A stretch of 64,000 nt of DNA from Lysinibacillus_B sp042920265 (GCF_042920265.1 NZ_JBDQZI010000001.1:434001-498000), one strand, 5' to 3'. Counted from the first letter of the stretch, positions 33,313-42,827 are shown. A program made the numbers and translations. Notes: generated from the sequence alone by a model not told the origin.

Positions 33313-33969
33313 ATGGAACTTAAAATTGGCACGATGTTAATATTAGAACCAACTTATACCGAACGCTTAGAGAAATTTCGTTGTAAAGTGTTAGAGCAAA
33401 CAGACGGTGTTATTTACATCGATTATCCTGTTAATACGATTACGAAGAAGACGGCTTTTTTAATAGACGGTGCACAGTTTCGAGTGACATTTAACAATGA
33501 GTCAAAACAAAGCTTTGCATTTAATACGGAAGTATTAGGGCGTAAAGCAGGGAATATCCCCATGATTATGTTAGCCTATCCGCAAGATGAAGAAGTGATT
33601 AAAATTCAACGGCGTGAATATGTACGTGTCGAAACACCTGTGGACATTGCAGTGGAGTATGATGGGGTTTTCACACAATTCATTGCGGCAGATATTAGTG
33701 CGGGTGGCGTGTTATTAAATTTACGAGAAGCCGTTAACTTTAGCGATGGTGATACGGTTCACTTAACGATTGTGTTGCCGTATATGAATGGGGAAATCCG
33801 TTATGTACAGACAGATGCACTAGTTGTGCGCATTTTTGAGCGGGATGAACGTACATTTGCATCGATGCAATTTACAGATACGGATGATTTGGATAAACAA
33901 TATGTTGTGCGCTTCTGCTTCGAACGACAACTGCAAATTCGCAAAAAGGAATTAAATGAAAGCCTATAG
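33313..33969 (+). CDS. ypfA: PilZ-domain protein YpfA (c-di-GMP receptor)
   Basis: Cytoplasmic YcgR-like protein. In B. subtilis YpfA (DgrA/MotI) binds cyclic di-GMP and inhibits motility. The 218-residue protein has an N-terminal YcgR-type domain (about 1-95) and a C-terminal PilZ domain with both ligand motifs, RREYVR (near 98) and DISAGGVLL (near 127). cheR in the same window shows a chemotaxis system exists, so a motility role is plausible. Confidence 0.9.
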   Translation: MELKIGTMLILEPTYTERLEKFRCKVLEQTDGVIYIDYPVNTITKKTAFLIDGAQFRVTFNNESKQSFAFNTEVLGRKAGNIPMIMLAYPQDEEVIKIQRREYVRVETPVDIAVEYDGVFTQFIAADISAGGVLLNLREAVNFSDGDTVHLTIVLPYMNGEIRYVQTDALVVRIFERDERTFASMQFTDTDDLDKQYVVRFCFERQLQIRKKELNESL

Positions 33970-33996
33970 TCACCAGCGATGGTGGCTTTCTTTTTT
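33968..33996 (+). terminator. Terminator after ypfA
   Basis: AGTCACC-AGCGAT-GGTGGCT followed by TTCTTTTTT. Confidence 0.85.
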
Positions 33997-34119
33997 AGGA
34001 AAATGGTTCTTCCAGTTCATCAATACGTTTCATTAATGATGTACGTACAACTAGAGTAGAAGTGCATGAAAATTTATATGAATATGGTACAATGGTGGAG
34101 GAAAGTAGGGATTATACTG

Positions 34120-34794
34120 ATGGCTAAAAAAATTCAAATTGCAATTGATGGTCCAGCCGGAGCTGGTAAAAGTACAATCGCGAAAATTGTCGCAGAAAAT
34201 TTAGGGTTTACATACATTGACACAGGGGCAATGTATCGTGCAGTAACGTATAAAGCCATAGAGACAGGCATACAATTAGAAGACGCAGTAACATTAGAAG
34301 AAATGCTTCGTGAAACGGAAATTAAATTACAACCTTCAAATGAAGGACAACTTGTGTTTGTGGATGGGAACGATGTGTCAGATGCCATTCGTTCGAATGA
34401 AGTAACAGCTCATGTTTCACAAGTGGCAGCGTATGCTAATATTCGTGAGATTTTAGTAGGAATGCAAAAACAATTAGCTGCTGCGGGTGGTGTCGTAATG
34501 GATGGCCGTGATATCGGAACGTATGTATTACCAGCTGCTGAATTAAAAATCTTCATGTCTGCTTCAGTGGAAGAGCGTGCTCGACGCCGTCATTTAGATA
34601 ACGAAAAACGCGGTATCTCATCATCGATTGAAAAACTGAAAGAAGAAATTGCGCTTCGAGATAAAATGGATAGCGAGCGAGAAGCTTCGCCACTGATTCA
34701 AGCAAAAGATGCACTATTTTTAGATACGACATCGTTAACGATTGACGAGGCTGCTACTGCTATTTTAAACTTAGCAAAAGAAAAAATGGTGTAA
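34120..34794 (+). CDS. cmk: Cytidylate kinase
   Basis: Phosphorylates CMP and dCMP to the diphosphates. The 224-residue protein has the P-loop IDGPAGAGKST (residues 8-18), DTGAMYRAVTYKA (near 33), MDGRDIGTYVLP (near 127) and the lid region RARRRHLDNEKRG. ATG 34120 gives exactly the B. subtilis length; an in-frame ATG 54 bases upstream is less likely. It sits in the conserved ypfA-cmk-ypfD order. Confidence 0.94.
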   Translation: MAKKIQIAIDGPAGAGKSTIAKIVAENLGFTYIDTGAMYRAVTYKAIETGIQLEDAVTLEEMLRETEIKLQPSNEGQLVFVDGNDVSDAIRSNEVTAHVSQVAAYANIREILVGMQKQLAAAGGVVMDGRDIGTYVLPAAELKIFMSASVEERARRRHLDNEKRGISSSIEKLKEEIALRDKMDSEREASPLIQAKDALFLDTTSLTIDEAATAILNLAKEKMV

Positions 34795-34840
34795 TTACCA
34801 GTTCGATTACATGAAATTTCTGAAAACAAAGGGAAAATTT

Positions 34841-34869
34841 TTGTTTTTATGATTGTTTTCGAATAAAAT
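34841..34869 (+). promoter_or_regulatory. Promoter of the S1-domain gene
   Basis: TTGTTT, 17 bases, TAAAAT, 30 bases before the start codon. Confidence 0.6.
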
Positions 34870-34899
34870 AAGAATGGAAGATGCAAAGGAGGGTTACAT

Positions 34900-36045
34900 A
34901 TGTCTGAAGAAATGAACTTAGGTGTAAATGAAGGATTTCAAGAAGGAGATATTGTAAAAGGTGTTGCTGAGCAAGTAGATGAAAAATCAGTAACAGTTTC
35001 AATAGAAGGTGCTCCATTCGATGGAATCATCCCGATTAGCGAACTATCAAGCTTGCACATCGAAAAAGCTTCTGACATCGTATCAGTAGGTGATACGCTT
35101 GAACTAATAATTACGAAAGTTGAAGAGGAAAACTACGTATTATCGAAACGTAAAGTAGATGCTTTACGTGCGTGGGATGACCTTATTCAGAAGTTTGAAT
35201 CGGGTGAAGTGTTCGAGGCAGAAGTGAAGGATGTAGTGAAAGGCGGCTTAGTCGTTGATTTAGGCGTGCGTGGCTTCGTTCCTGCATCATTAGTAGAAGA
35301 TTATTTTGTAGAAGATTTTGAAGATTATAAAGGCAAAAAGATGAGCTTCAAAATTACAGAGCTTGATAAAGAAAAAGGACGTTTAATTCTATCTCACCGT
35401 GCAGTAGTAGAAGAGGAAAAAGCGTCGAAGAAACGACAAGTCATTGATTCGGTTAAAGAAGGCGATGTGTTGCAAGGGAAAGTGCAACGTTTAGCGAGCT
35501 TTGGTGCTTTCGTTGACTTAGGTGGCATCGATGGCTTAGTGCATATTTCACAAGTAGCACATGAGCATGTAGAGGATGTATCTACTGTATTATCAGAAGG
35601 GCAAGAAGTGAAAGTGAAAGTGCTGTCAGTTGACCGCAACAATGAGCGTATTGCTTTATCGATTAAAGAAACAATCCCTGGCCCTTGGTCTGGTATTGAA
35701 GAGAAAGCAAAAAAAGGGTCTGTTTTAACGGGGAAAGTAAAACGTTTAGTCACGTTTGGTGCCTTTGTAGAAGTGTTCCCTGGGATTGAGGGGCTTGTGC
35801 ACATTTCGCAAATTTCACACAAGCATATTAACACACCTCACGAAGCTTTAAAAGAAGGGCAAGAGGTACAAGTGAAAGTACTTGATGTGAATGAAGCGGA
35901 AAAACGCTTATCGCTCAATATGAAGGACTTACAAGCAGACGCAGAAAAAGAAGAAGCGTTCGACTATGAATTACCAACAGAAAATACGGGTTTTTCATTT
36001 AGTGATGTAATTGGTGATCAGTTAAAGAAATTCACACAAAAATAA
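34900..36045 (+). CDS. ypfD: S1-domain RNA-binding protein (RpsA homologue YpfD)
   Basis: Bacillales protein related to ribosomal protein S1, but shorter and not firmly tied to the ribosome. The 381-residue protein has four S1 repeats (about 15-85, 100-170, 187-255, 272-341); the third and fourth show the full pattern, for example LASFGAFVDLGGIDGLVHIS and LVTFGAFVEVFPGIEGLVHI. AAAGGAGG precedes the ATG. Terminator follows. Confidence 0.93.
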   Translation: MSEEMNLGVNEGFQEGDIVKGVAEQVDEKSVTVSIEGAPFDGIIPISELSSLHIEKASDIVSVGDTLELIITKVEEENYVLSKRKVDALRAWDDLIQKFESGEVFEAEVKDVVKGGLVVDLGVRGFVPASLVEDYFVEDFEDYKGKKMSFKITELDKEKGRLILSHRAVVEEEKASKKRQVIDSVKEGDVLQGKVQRLASFGAFVDLGGIDGLVHISQVAHEHVEDVSTVLSEGQEVKVKVLSVDRNNERIALSIKETIPGPWSGIEEKAKKGSVLTGKVKRLVTFGAFVEVFPGIEGLVHISQISHKHINTPHEALKEGQEVQVKVLDVNEAEKRLSLNMKDLQADAEKEEAFDYELPTENTGFSFSDVIGDQLKKFTQK

Positions 36046-36052
36046 TACTGTA

Positions 36053-36087
36053 AAAATAAGGCGGGCTATTTGCTCGTCTTATTTTTA
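36053..36087 (+). terminator. Terminator after ypfD
   Basis: AAAATAAG-CG-GC pairs with GC-CG-CTTATTTT around TATTT, ending in T. Confidence 0.85.
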
Positions 36088-36205
36088 TCGGATGAATATG
36101 TGTTTAGAGGCACTTTCACCGTTTTGAATGTTATGAAAACATGCTATAGTGTGAAGATTGGTGTATAATACAAAATCGAGAAGAAGTTTGGAAGGATGAT
36201 AACAG

Positions 36206-37516
36206 ATGACAAAACCAGTAATCGCCATCGTTGGTCGTCCGAACGTAGGTAAATCGACAATTTTCAACCGTATTGTTGGAGAACGTGTATCGATCGTGGA
36301 AGATATTCCAGGTGTGACACGTGACCGTATTTATAGTTCGGCAGATTGGTTAGCACATGAATTTAATATTATTGATACAGGTGGAATTGAAATTGGTGAC
36401 GAGCCGTTTTTAGAGCAAATCCGCCAGCAAGCTGAAATTGCCATTGATGAGGCAGATGTCATTATCTTTATGACAAATGGTCGTGAAGGTGTGACAGCAG
36501 CAGATGAGCAAGTGGCAAAAATTTTATATAAGACAAAAAAACCAGTTGTACTAGCTGTCAACAAAATCGATAACCCCGATATGCGTGAAATGATTTATGA
36601 TTTTTATTCACTAGGATTTGGGGAGCCGTTCCCAATCTCAGGTTCACATGGCATTGGCTTAGGGGATTTACTTGATGAATGTGCAAAGCATTTCCCGAAA
36701 GAAGATGAAAATCAATACGACGAAGATGTCATTAAGTTCTCGTTAATTGGTCGTCCAAATGTAGGGAAATCTTCATTAGTAAATGCTTTCCTTGGACAAG
36801 AGCGTGTAATTGTATCGAATATTGCCGGTACAACGCGTGATGCGATTGATACACCATACACGTATGAAGAACAAGATTATGTCATTATTGATACAGCAGG
36901 GATGCGTAAAAAAGGGAAAGTGTACGAGTCCACAGAGAAATATTCTGTCCTACGTGCGCTACGTGCAATTGAGCGCTCCGATGTTGTATTAGTTGTCTTG
37001 AATGCGGATGAAGGCATTCAAGAACAAGATAAAAAAATTGCTGGCTATGCGCACGAGGCAGGGAAGGCAATCGTTATCGTTGTAAACAAATGGGATGCTG
37101 TTGAAAAAGATGAGAAGACAATGAACTTCTATACACAACAAATTCGCGAGCATTTCTTATTTTTAGATTATGCACCGATTGTTTTTGTATCAGCGAAAAC
37201 AAAGCAACGTGTACATCAAATTTTCCCGATTATCCAACGTGTAAGTGAAAATCATGCAATGCGTATTCAATCATCGATCTTAAATGAAGTGATTGAGGAT
37301 GCTGTAGCGAGAAATCCGGCACCAGCAGATAAAGGTCGCCGCTTACGTTTATATTACACGACGCAAGTTGCTATTAAGCCACCAACGTTTGTCGTATTCG
37401 TCAATGAACCAGAGTTAATGCATTTCTCTTATGAGCGTTTCCTAGAGAATCGTATTCGTGAAACGTTTGATTTCGAAGGGACACCAATTCGTTTAATTAC
37501 ACGTGCACGTGATTAA
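36206..37516 (+). CDS. der: Ribosome-assembly GTPase Der (EngA)
   Basis: Essential GTPase for 50S subunit assembly. The 436-residue protein has two GTPase domains, each with G1 (GRPNVGKST near 9, GRPNVGKSS near 182), G3 (DTGGIE, DTAGMR) and G4 (NKID, NKWD), and a C-terminal KH-like domain (about 350-436, PPTFVVFVNEPELMHFSYER). Followed by gpsA after 21 bases. Confidence 0.97.
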   Translation: MTKPVIAIVGRPNVGKSTIFNRIVGERVSIVEDIPGVTRDRIYSSADWLAHEFNIIDTGGIEIGDEPFLEQIRQQAEIAIDEADVIIFMTNGREGVTAADEQVAKILYKTKKPVVLAVNKIDNPDMREMIYDFYSLGFGEPFPISGSHGIGLGDLLDECAKHFPKEDENQYDEDVIKFSLIGRPNVGKSSLVNAFLGQERVIVSNIAGTTRDAIDTPYTYEEQDYVIIDTAGMRKKGKVYESTEKYSVLRALRAIERSDVVLVVLNADEGIQEQDKKIAGYAHEAGKAIVIVVNKWDAVEKDEKTMNFYTQQIREHFLFLDYAPIVFVSAKTKQRVHQIFPIIQRVSENHAMRIQSSILNEVIEDAVARNPAPADKGRRLRLYYTTQVAIKPPTFVVFVNEPELMHFSYERFLENRIRETFDFEGTPIRLITRARD

Positions 37517-37537
37517 TTCGATAAAGGGGATAGAACG

Positions 37538-38551
37538 ATGGAATATGTAACGGTATTAGGGGCAGGCTCTTGGGGAACAGCGCTTGCAGTTGTATTAGCG
37601 GAAAATGGGCATAATACGCTGTTATGGACGCACCGAGCAGACCAAGCAACAGAAATAAATGAACAACATACGAATAAAAAATATTTACCAGAAACGATTT
37701 TGCCGACGAATTTACGTGCTACAGCTTCTTTAGAAGAAGCTGTAGCCCATGCACCGACAATTGTTGTAGCGGTGCCGACAAAAGCTATTCGTGAAGTATG
37801 TAGCAATATGTCAGATTTACTGCATACGGCTAAATTATTAGTGCATGTGTCAAAAGGAATTGAACCGGATACATTGTTGCGTATTTCGGAGTTGATAAGA
37901 GAAAGCGTGAAGGCGGAGTTCATCGAAGACATTGTTGTCTTATCAGGGCCTTCGCATGCCGAAGAAGTTGTATTGCAACATCCGACGACTGTGACAGCGG
38001 CGTGTACGTCAATCGATGCGGCAAAAAAAGTGCAAGATTTGTTTATGAGCAATTATTTCCGCGTTTACACAAACGATGATATTATCGGTGTAGAAATCGG
38101 TGGTGCGTTAAAAAACGTCATTGCACTTGCTGCAGGGATTACGGATGGTTTAAACTACGGTGATAATGCCAAAGCAGCGCTCATTACGCGCGGTTTAGCT
38201 GAAATTACAAGGCTCGGTGTCAAAATGGGCGGTAATCCATTTACATTTGCAGGGTTAACGGGTATGGGCGATTTAATTGTGACATGTACAAGCGTCCATT
38301 CACGTAACTGGCGTGCAGGCCATATGCTCGGTCAAGGGTTAAAGTTAGATGAAGTGTTAGCTAAAATGGGCATGGTTGTAGAAGGGGTTCGTACAACGAA
38401 AGCGGCCTATCAATTAGCCCAACAATATGATGTACCGATGCCGATTACAACTGCTTTGTACGAAGTGTTGTTTAACGATAAAGAAGTAAAAGTAGCAGTC
38501 GATGAGCTCATGATTCGTATGAAAAAATCAGAAATCGATGAGTTACGGTAA
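37538..38551 (+). CDS. gpsA: Glycerol-3-phosphate dehydrogenase [NAD(P)+]
   Basis: Reduces dihydroxyacetone phosphate to sn-glycerol 3-phosphate for phospholipid synthesis. The 337-residue protein has the nucleotide motif VLGAGSWGTALAVVLAENGH (residues 5-24), the catalytic Lys in GGALKNVIALAAGITDGL (near 190) and GLTGMGDLIVTCTS (near 242). Same place as in B. subtilis. Confidence 0.96.
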   Translation: MEYVTVLGAGSWGTALAVVLAENGHNTLLWTHRADQATEINEQHTNKKYLPETILPTNLRATASLEEAVAHAPTIVVAVPTKAIREVCSNMSDLLHTAKLLVHVSKGIEPDTLLRISELIRESVKAEFIEDIVVLSGPSHAEEVVLQHPTTVTAACTSIDAAKKVQDLFMSNYFRVYTNDDIIGVEIGGALKNVIALAAGITDGLNYGDNAKAALITRGLAEITRLGVKMGGNPFTFAGLTGMGDLIVTCTSVHSRNWRAGHMLGQGLKLDEVLAKMGMVVEGVRTTKAAYQLAQQYDVPMPITTALYEVLFNDKEVKVAVDELMIRMKKSEIDELR

Positions 38552-38574
38552 ATTTTAATAAAATGTTCACAAAC

Positions 38575-38608
38575 AGGGAGGTGCAAATGTGCGCCTCCTA
38601 TATTTTTA
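38575..38608 (+). terminator. Terminator after gpsA
   Basis: AGGGAGGTGC pairs with GCGCCTCCT with one wobble, followed by ATATTTTT. Confidence 0.8.
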
Positions 38609-38669
38609 TATGGAAAAACGGTATAATGACTAACAGTGTGAAAGAAATGTGAAAGGCGGTTTTTCTGTA

Positions 38670-38921
38670 ATGCCATTATTAGATATGTCTGCATTTGTAT
38701 TAAATGCGCGTGGGCCGTTAGCGAATATGCCCGCCCTTGATGTTATGTGGGTATCATTTTATTCGATTGGGCTAATGATGCTTTCGGTTATCATGGTTTC
38801 AGCTGTTCGGAAGTGGGTACATAATGCATTCTTTTCGATTGCTTTAAGATTTATTGCGTTTGCAATGTTCTTTATAGGCACGGTTTTAATGGTGCTCGTT
38901 GTAGCAACGTGGCCAGCGTAA
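38670..38921 (+). CDS. yphE: Small membrane protein YphE (DUF2768)
   Basis: 83-residue protein with two membrane helices (about 25-45 and 55-80), function unknown. The ATG at 38670 is chosen because AAAGGCGG precedes it; an in-frame GTG lies on top of that site. Its place between gpsA and the yphF lipoprotein supports the identity. Confidence 0.82.
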   Translation: MPLLDMSAFVLNARGPLANMPALDVMWVSFYSIGLMMLSVIMVSAVRKWVHNAFFSIALRFIAFAMFFIGTVLMVLVVATWPA

Positions 38922-38941
38922 TAAATGGAAGGGGAAAAATG

Positions 38942-39694
38942 ATGAAAAAGTCCTTAGTATTTTTCTTAGTAGTAGTAGCTTCTGTTCTGTTATCTGCGTG
39001 CGGTGCTGTTTATACGAATGATGAACAACAACGAGTGCAGCAAACACCAAATCCAGATGCGCTTAATGCGGTACAACGTGCAATCAATGAATATCAAGAA
39101 GCTACCGGTGTATTGCCGATTAAAAATAGTGAAGAAAATACCGATATTTTTGTGAAGTATCAAATTGATTTTATGAAATTAACAAATGGTGGCTATCTTG
39201 CAAAAGCACCAGATAATGCGTATGAACAAGGTGGTATTTTTACATATGTCCTTTGGAATGTAGAAGAAGCGCCAACAGTGAAATTGATTGATTTACGTAT
39301 GACAGAACGTATTCGTGAAGTCAATTTACGTTTTGTCTCTACAAAATATCCACAATTTAAAGATCGTGTCGCAGACTATGTGTATACAATCAATTATAAA
39401 AATATTGGTTATAGTCAAGAAGTAGCGGTTAATAGTCCCTATACAAATAATTTATTGCCATTAGTTGTATCAAGCGAAGGGGATGTATATGTAGACTATT
39501 CACTTGATATGCAGCTTTTTATTAATGAAAAAGATTTGACACCAACACCGGGTGAAGATATTCGCTATTTACTAGCGGATGAATACCCTGTATTACCAGC
39601 TTATTCTTTACCATATACGGTAGATGAAAATAATGAAGTAACTTTTATGTATGACCCAGTAAAGGCAGAAAAAGAAGAAAAGCAACAAAAATAA
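38942..39694 (+). CDS. yphF: Lipoprotein YphF
   Basis: Membrane lipoprotein of unknown function. The 250-residue precursor has a lipoprotein signal (MKKSLVFFLVVVASVLLSAC, cysteine 20 in the lipobox LSAC) and a soluble outer domain without recognised motif. Two ATGs are adjacent; the second has better spacing to GGAAGGGG. Lies upstream of spoIVA as in B. subtilis. Confidence 0.85.
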   Translation: MKKSLVFFLVVVASVLLSACGAVYTNDEQQRVQQTPNPDALNAVQRAINEYQEATGVLPIKNSEENTDIFVKYQIDFMKLTNGGYLAKAPDNAYEQGGIFTYVLWNVEEAPTVKLIDLRMTERIREVNLRFVSTKYPQFKDRVADYVYTINYKNIGYSQEVAVNSPYTNNLLPLVVSSEGDVYVDYSLDMQLFINEKDLTPTPGEDIRYLLADEYPVLPAYSLPYTVDENNEVTFMYDPVKAEKEEKQQK

Positions 39695-39716
39695 GAGAAT
39701 AGTGAAAAATAAAATA

Positions 39717-39751
39717 GACGCTTCTCGCAAATTTTGTGAGGAGCGTTTTTC
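39717..39751 (+). terminator. Terminator after yphF
   Basis: ACGCT-CTC-CA pairs across AAATTTTG with GAGGAGCGT, followed by TTTTT. Confidence 0.75.
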
Positions 39752-39777
39752 ATATTTTAATAAAATGTTCATACAAT
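39750..39777 (+). promoter_or_regulatory. Sigma-E promoter of spoIVA
   Basis: TCATATT, 13 bases, CATACAAT is a full match to the mother-cell sigma-E consensus (KMATATT, CATACANT). The spoIVA start is 24 bases downstream. In B. subtilis spoIVA is sigma-E dependent. Confidence 0.9.
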
Positions 39778-39800
39778 GGTAATACGTAAAGGGGGAGCGT

Positions 39801-41279
39801 ATGTCAGAACAAGTATTTAAACAGTTAGCTGAACGTACTAATGGAGATGTATATATCGGTGTTGTAGGGCCTGTACGTGTCGGAAAATCCACGTTTGTCA
39901 AAAAAGTAATGGAAATGATTGTGTTGCCGAATATTGCATATGAGGATGAACGAAAACGTGCATTGGACGAGTTACCACAAAGCTCGCCTGGTCCTGTTAT
40001 TATGACGGCAGAGCCGAAATTCGTGCCTGCTCAAAGCGCACACATTACAATTGGTGAAAACGATTTAGCGTTCCGTATTCGATTAGCGGATTGTGTAGGG
40101 TATGTGATTGATGGGGTAAAAGGTTATGAGGATGAAAATGGGCCGAAATTTGTGCAAACACCATGGCATAATGAGCCTATTCCATTCGAAGAAGCAGCTA
40201 AGATTGGAACGGATAAAGTCATACGTGATCATGCGAATATCGGCGTCGTTGTGACAACGGATGGCACGGTAAACGGGATTAAACGTTCTGCTGCTGAAGT
40301 GGCAGAGCAACAAATCATTGAACAATTACAGGAGATTGGAAAGCCGTTTGTCATTGTGTTAAACAGTACAGTGCCAGGACATGAAAACACGATGCGCTTG
40401 CGTAATGAACTATTGGAAAAATATAATGTACCGGTGCATGCAGTGTCAATTGAGCAACTCACAAAAACAGATATTATGTACATTTTACAAGAGTCGCTCT
40501 ATGAATTTCCAGTGGAAGTCATTGATGTAGAAAAGCCAGACTGGTTAGATGTATTAGAAGACGCACACCCGATTCATGTGACGTTGCAAGAAGCAATTGA
40601 TCATATGACGACAACGATTCGAAAAATCCGTGATGTAGAGCATGCGACAAAAGTACTTGAGCAGATTGATTTTGTGGAAGCGTGTGACTTACAAGAAGTA
40701 GACCCAGGCCTTGGGGTAGCGACGATTCGTCTCGCTATAAAAGGTGAAACATATAAAGCGGTATGTAATGAATGGTTAACAGAACCAATCGATACGAAAA
40801 AAGACTGGCTGTTATTTATTAAGGAGTCTGCACAAGCTAAAGAAGAACAAAAACGCTTTAAAGCCGCGATTGACAATGCTCGAAAAGATGGGTACGGGGT
40901 CACATTGCCAACAATTGATGAATTTGAGCCAAGTGAGCCAGAATTAATTCGTCAAAATAATTTCTATGGTGTGCGGATGAAGGCGAGTGCAGCATCTTAT
41001 CATATTATTCGTATTGACATGGGGACGGAATTTGCGCCATTAATTGGCTCGGAATTTTACAGTCAGCAATTATTAAAAGATTTAAAATATGCATTTGAAA
41101 ATGACCGAGAAGCGTTATGGAGTACACAGCTCTTCGGTACACCGCTTCATGAATTATTAAAAGAAAGTATTAGTTATAAAATGCAATCTATTCCACAAAA
41201 TGCAAAAGAACGTATGCGTTTAACAATTGAACGTATGGTAAATGAAGGGGAACGAGGAATTGTAACGTTTGTGATTTAG
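39801..41279 (+). CDS. spoIVA: Spore coat morphogenetic ATPase SpoIVA
   Basis: Polymerising ATPase that forms the basement layer of the spore coat around the forespore. The 492-residue protein has the Walker A motif GPVRVGKSTFVKK (near 24-36), a TRAFAC-like ATPase domain in the first half and a C-terminal region used for assembly (ending GERGIVTFVI). Length equals B. subtilis SpoIVA. A sigma-E promoter lies upstream. Confidence 0.97.
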   Translation: MSEQVFKQLAERTNGDVYIGVVGPVRVGKSTFVKKVMEMIVLPNIAYEDERKRALDELPQSSPGPVIMTAEPKFVPAQSAHITIGENDLAFRIRLADCVGYVIDGVKGYEDENGPKFVQTPWHNEPIPFEEAAKIGTDKVIRDHANIGVVVTTDGTVNGIKRSAAEVAEQQIIEQLQEIGKPFVIVLNSTVPGHENTMRLRNELLEKYNVPVHAVSIEQLTKTDIMYILQESLYEFPVEVIDVEKPDWLDVLEDAHPIHVTLQEAIDHMTTTIRKIRDVEHATKVLEQIDFVEACDLQEVDPGLGVATIRLAIKGETYKAVCNEWLTEPIDTKKDWLLFIKESAQAKEEQKRFKAAIDNARKDGYGVTLPTIDEFEPSEPELIRQNNFYGVRMKASAASYHIIRIDMGTEFAPLIGSEFYSQQLLKDLKYAFENDREALWSTQLFGTPLHELLKESISYKMQSIPQNAKERMRLTIERMVNEGERGIVTFVI

Positions 41280-41312
41280 TTATAATTTATAAACAAATAA
41301 TTGAAAATTCCG

Positions 41313-41356
41313 AAAGAACAGCGGCGAATTTGGTTCATTTGTCCTGTTCTTTTTGT
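41313..41356 (+). terminator. Terminator after spoIVA
   Basis: AAAGAACAG pairs with CTGTTCTTT around a loop of about 24 bases. Confidence 0.65.
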
Positions 41357-41479
41357 TTTGGTCACAAAAAATAGCAGGAACTTAAAAAATACGGATAAAT
41401 ACAGTTGCAGTGCGATTTTTCTTATGTTACTCTTTTTACATGATTTAGGTTCATGACCCTTTGAGAGGAGGTGAATGGT

Positions 41480-41752
41480 GTGAATAAAACAGAATTAGTA
41501 AACTCTGTTGCTGAAGCTGCAGGTCTTTCAAAAAAGGACGCTTCTAAAGCAGTTGAAGCTGTATTTGATACAATTCAAGATGCTCTTGCAAAGGGTGACA
41601 AAGTACAATTAATCGGTTTTGGTAACTTCGAGGTACGTGAACGCGCAGCTCGTAAAGGTCGTAACCCACAAACAGGTGACGAAATCGAAATCGCGGCTAG
41701 CAAAGTACCGGCTTTCAAACCAGGTAAAGCGCTTAAAGATGCTGTAAAATAA
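41480..41752 (+). CDS. hup: DNA-binding protein HU
   Basis: Histone-like nucleoid protein, bends DNA as a dimer. The 90-residue protein has the HU signature GFGNFEVRERAARKGRNPQT (near 46-65) and ends PAFKPGKALKDAV. The GTG at 41480 is chosen over the GTG nine bases upstream, as GAGAGGAGGTGA then has normal spacing and the start MNKTEL is standard for HU. Called hbs in B. subtilis. Confidence 0.96.
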   Translation: MNKTELVNSVAEAAGLSKKDASKAVEAVFDTIQDALAKGDKVQLIGFGNFEVRERAARKGRNPQTGDEIEIAASKVPAFKPGKALKDAVK

Positions 41753-41771
41753 TACACATCCGTAGTTACAT

Positions 41772-41808
41772 AGAGCAGCTCTCCATTGTTATGGGAGCTG
41801 CTCTTTTT
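41772..41808 (+). terminator. Terminator after hup
   Basis: AGAGCAGCTC-CCAT pairs with ATGG-GAGCTGCTCT, followed by TTTTT. Confidence 0.92.
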
Positions 41809-41916
41809 GCTAGTTAGTACATAATTTTTATCGTTAGAGTAAGCTGTTTTGAACTTATAGACCGGATGTGCTACGATTCATGTGTTAAGTTGAACGAAGA
41901 AATGTAGGAGGCAACA

Positions 41917-42486
41917 ATGTCGAACGTTGATTTAAAAAAGATAGAAGAAGCAGTAAAAATGATTTTAGAAGCAGTAGGGGAAGACGTAAATCGCGAAGGG
42001 TTACTAGATACACCAAAACGCGTTGCAAAAATGTATGCCGAAATGTTTAGCGGATTGCAAGAAGATCCGCGTGATTATTTCAGTACAGTATTCCATGAAG
42101 ATCATGAGGAGCTTGTGCTCGTAAAAGATATTCCGTTTTACTCCATGTGTGAGCATCATTTAGTGCCGTTTTATGGGAAAGCGCATGTTGCTTATATTCC
42201 GAAGGATGGGAAAGTAGCAGGGTTAAGTAAATTAGGACGTTGTGTAGAGTCTGTAGCACGTCGCCCGCAATTACAAGAGCGCATTACATCAACAGTAGCA
42301 GATACAATTATGGACATGTTAGATCCAAAAGGTGTATATGTTGTTGTAGAGGCGGAACATATGTGTATGACCATGCGCGGTTTAAAAAAGCCAGGTTCAA
42401 AAACCGTTACTTCCGTAGCACGTGGCGTATATGAAACAGATGATATTAAACGACGCGAAATCATTTCCTTTATTCAAATGTCTTAA
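41917..42486 (+). CDS. folE: GTP cyclohydrolase I
   Basis: First step of folate synthesis from GTP. The 189-residue protein has the zinc-binding SMCEHHLVPFYGKAHVAYIP (near 73-92) and EHMCMTMRG (near 148), and GLSKLGR. Called mtrA in B. subtilis, where it forms an operon with mtrB, as here (59-base gap). Confidence 0.96.
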   Translation: MSNVDLKKIEEAVKMILEAVGEDVNREGLLDTPKRVAKMYAEMFSGLQEDPRDYFSTVFHEDHEELVLVKDIPFYSMCEHHLVPFYGKAHVAYIPKDGKVAGLSKLGRCVESVARRPQLQERITSTVADTIMDMLDPKGVYVVVEAEHMCMTMRGLKKPGSKTVTSVARGVYETDDIKRREIISFIQMS

Positions 42487-42545
42487 TTGGCACAAAATTG
42501 TGTTATGATAGCTAAAGAAAAATGTTCGTATGAGGTGAGTAAAGG

Positions 42546-42767
42546 ATGACACAACCTGATTATATAATTATTGAAGCGCAAGAAGACGGTGTACATGTAA
42601 TCGGTTTAACACGGGGAACGGATACAAAATTCCATCATTCTGAAAAGCTAGACGCAGGTGAAATTATGATTGCACAGTTTACAGAGCATACATCAGCAAT
42701 GAAAATCCGCGGAAAAGCAAAAATTCATTCAGCACATGGCGTAGTCGAGAGTGGCTTGAAAAAGTAA
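42546..42767 (+). CDS. mtrB: TRAP, tryptophan RNA-binding attenuation protein
   Basis: Eleven-subunit ring that, with tryptophan bound, wraps RNA carrying GAG/UAG repeats and stops trp gene expression. The 73-residue protein keeps the conserved core VIGLTRGTDTKFHHSEKL and the RNA-contact Lys/Arg in FHHSEK and MKIRGK. Striking because no trp gene lies in the aromatic cluster 5 kb downstream, the place where B. subtilis has trpEDCFBA. Confidence 0.95.
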   Translation: MTQPDYIIIEAQEDGVHVIGLTRGTDTKFHHSEKLDAGEIMIAQFTEHTSAMKIRGKAKIHSAHGVVESGLKK

Positions 42768-42806
42768 TATATTTACGACCTTGAATGTGATACAACACCA
42801 AGCTGG

Positions 42807-42827
42807 CTATGCTATAATGAAGCATAG
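42807..42827 (+). promoter_or_regulatory. Extended -10 promoter of hepS within a palindrome
   Basis: CTATGCT-ATAATGA-AGCATAG is a perfect 7-base inverted repeat; it contains TGC-TATAAT (42810-42818), an extended -10 element, 37 bases before the hepS start. A protein bound to the palindrome would block the promoter; no regulator known. Confidence 0.5.

Noticed and set aside
35394..35834. 146-codon minus-strand open frame
   Set aside because: Antisense of S1 domains of ypfD, Ser/Thr/Cys-rich, no start signal.
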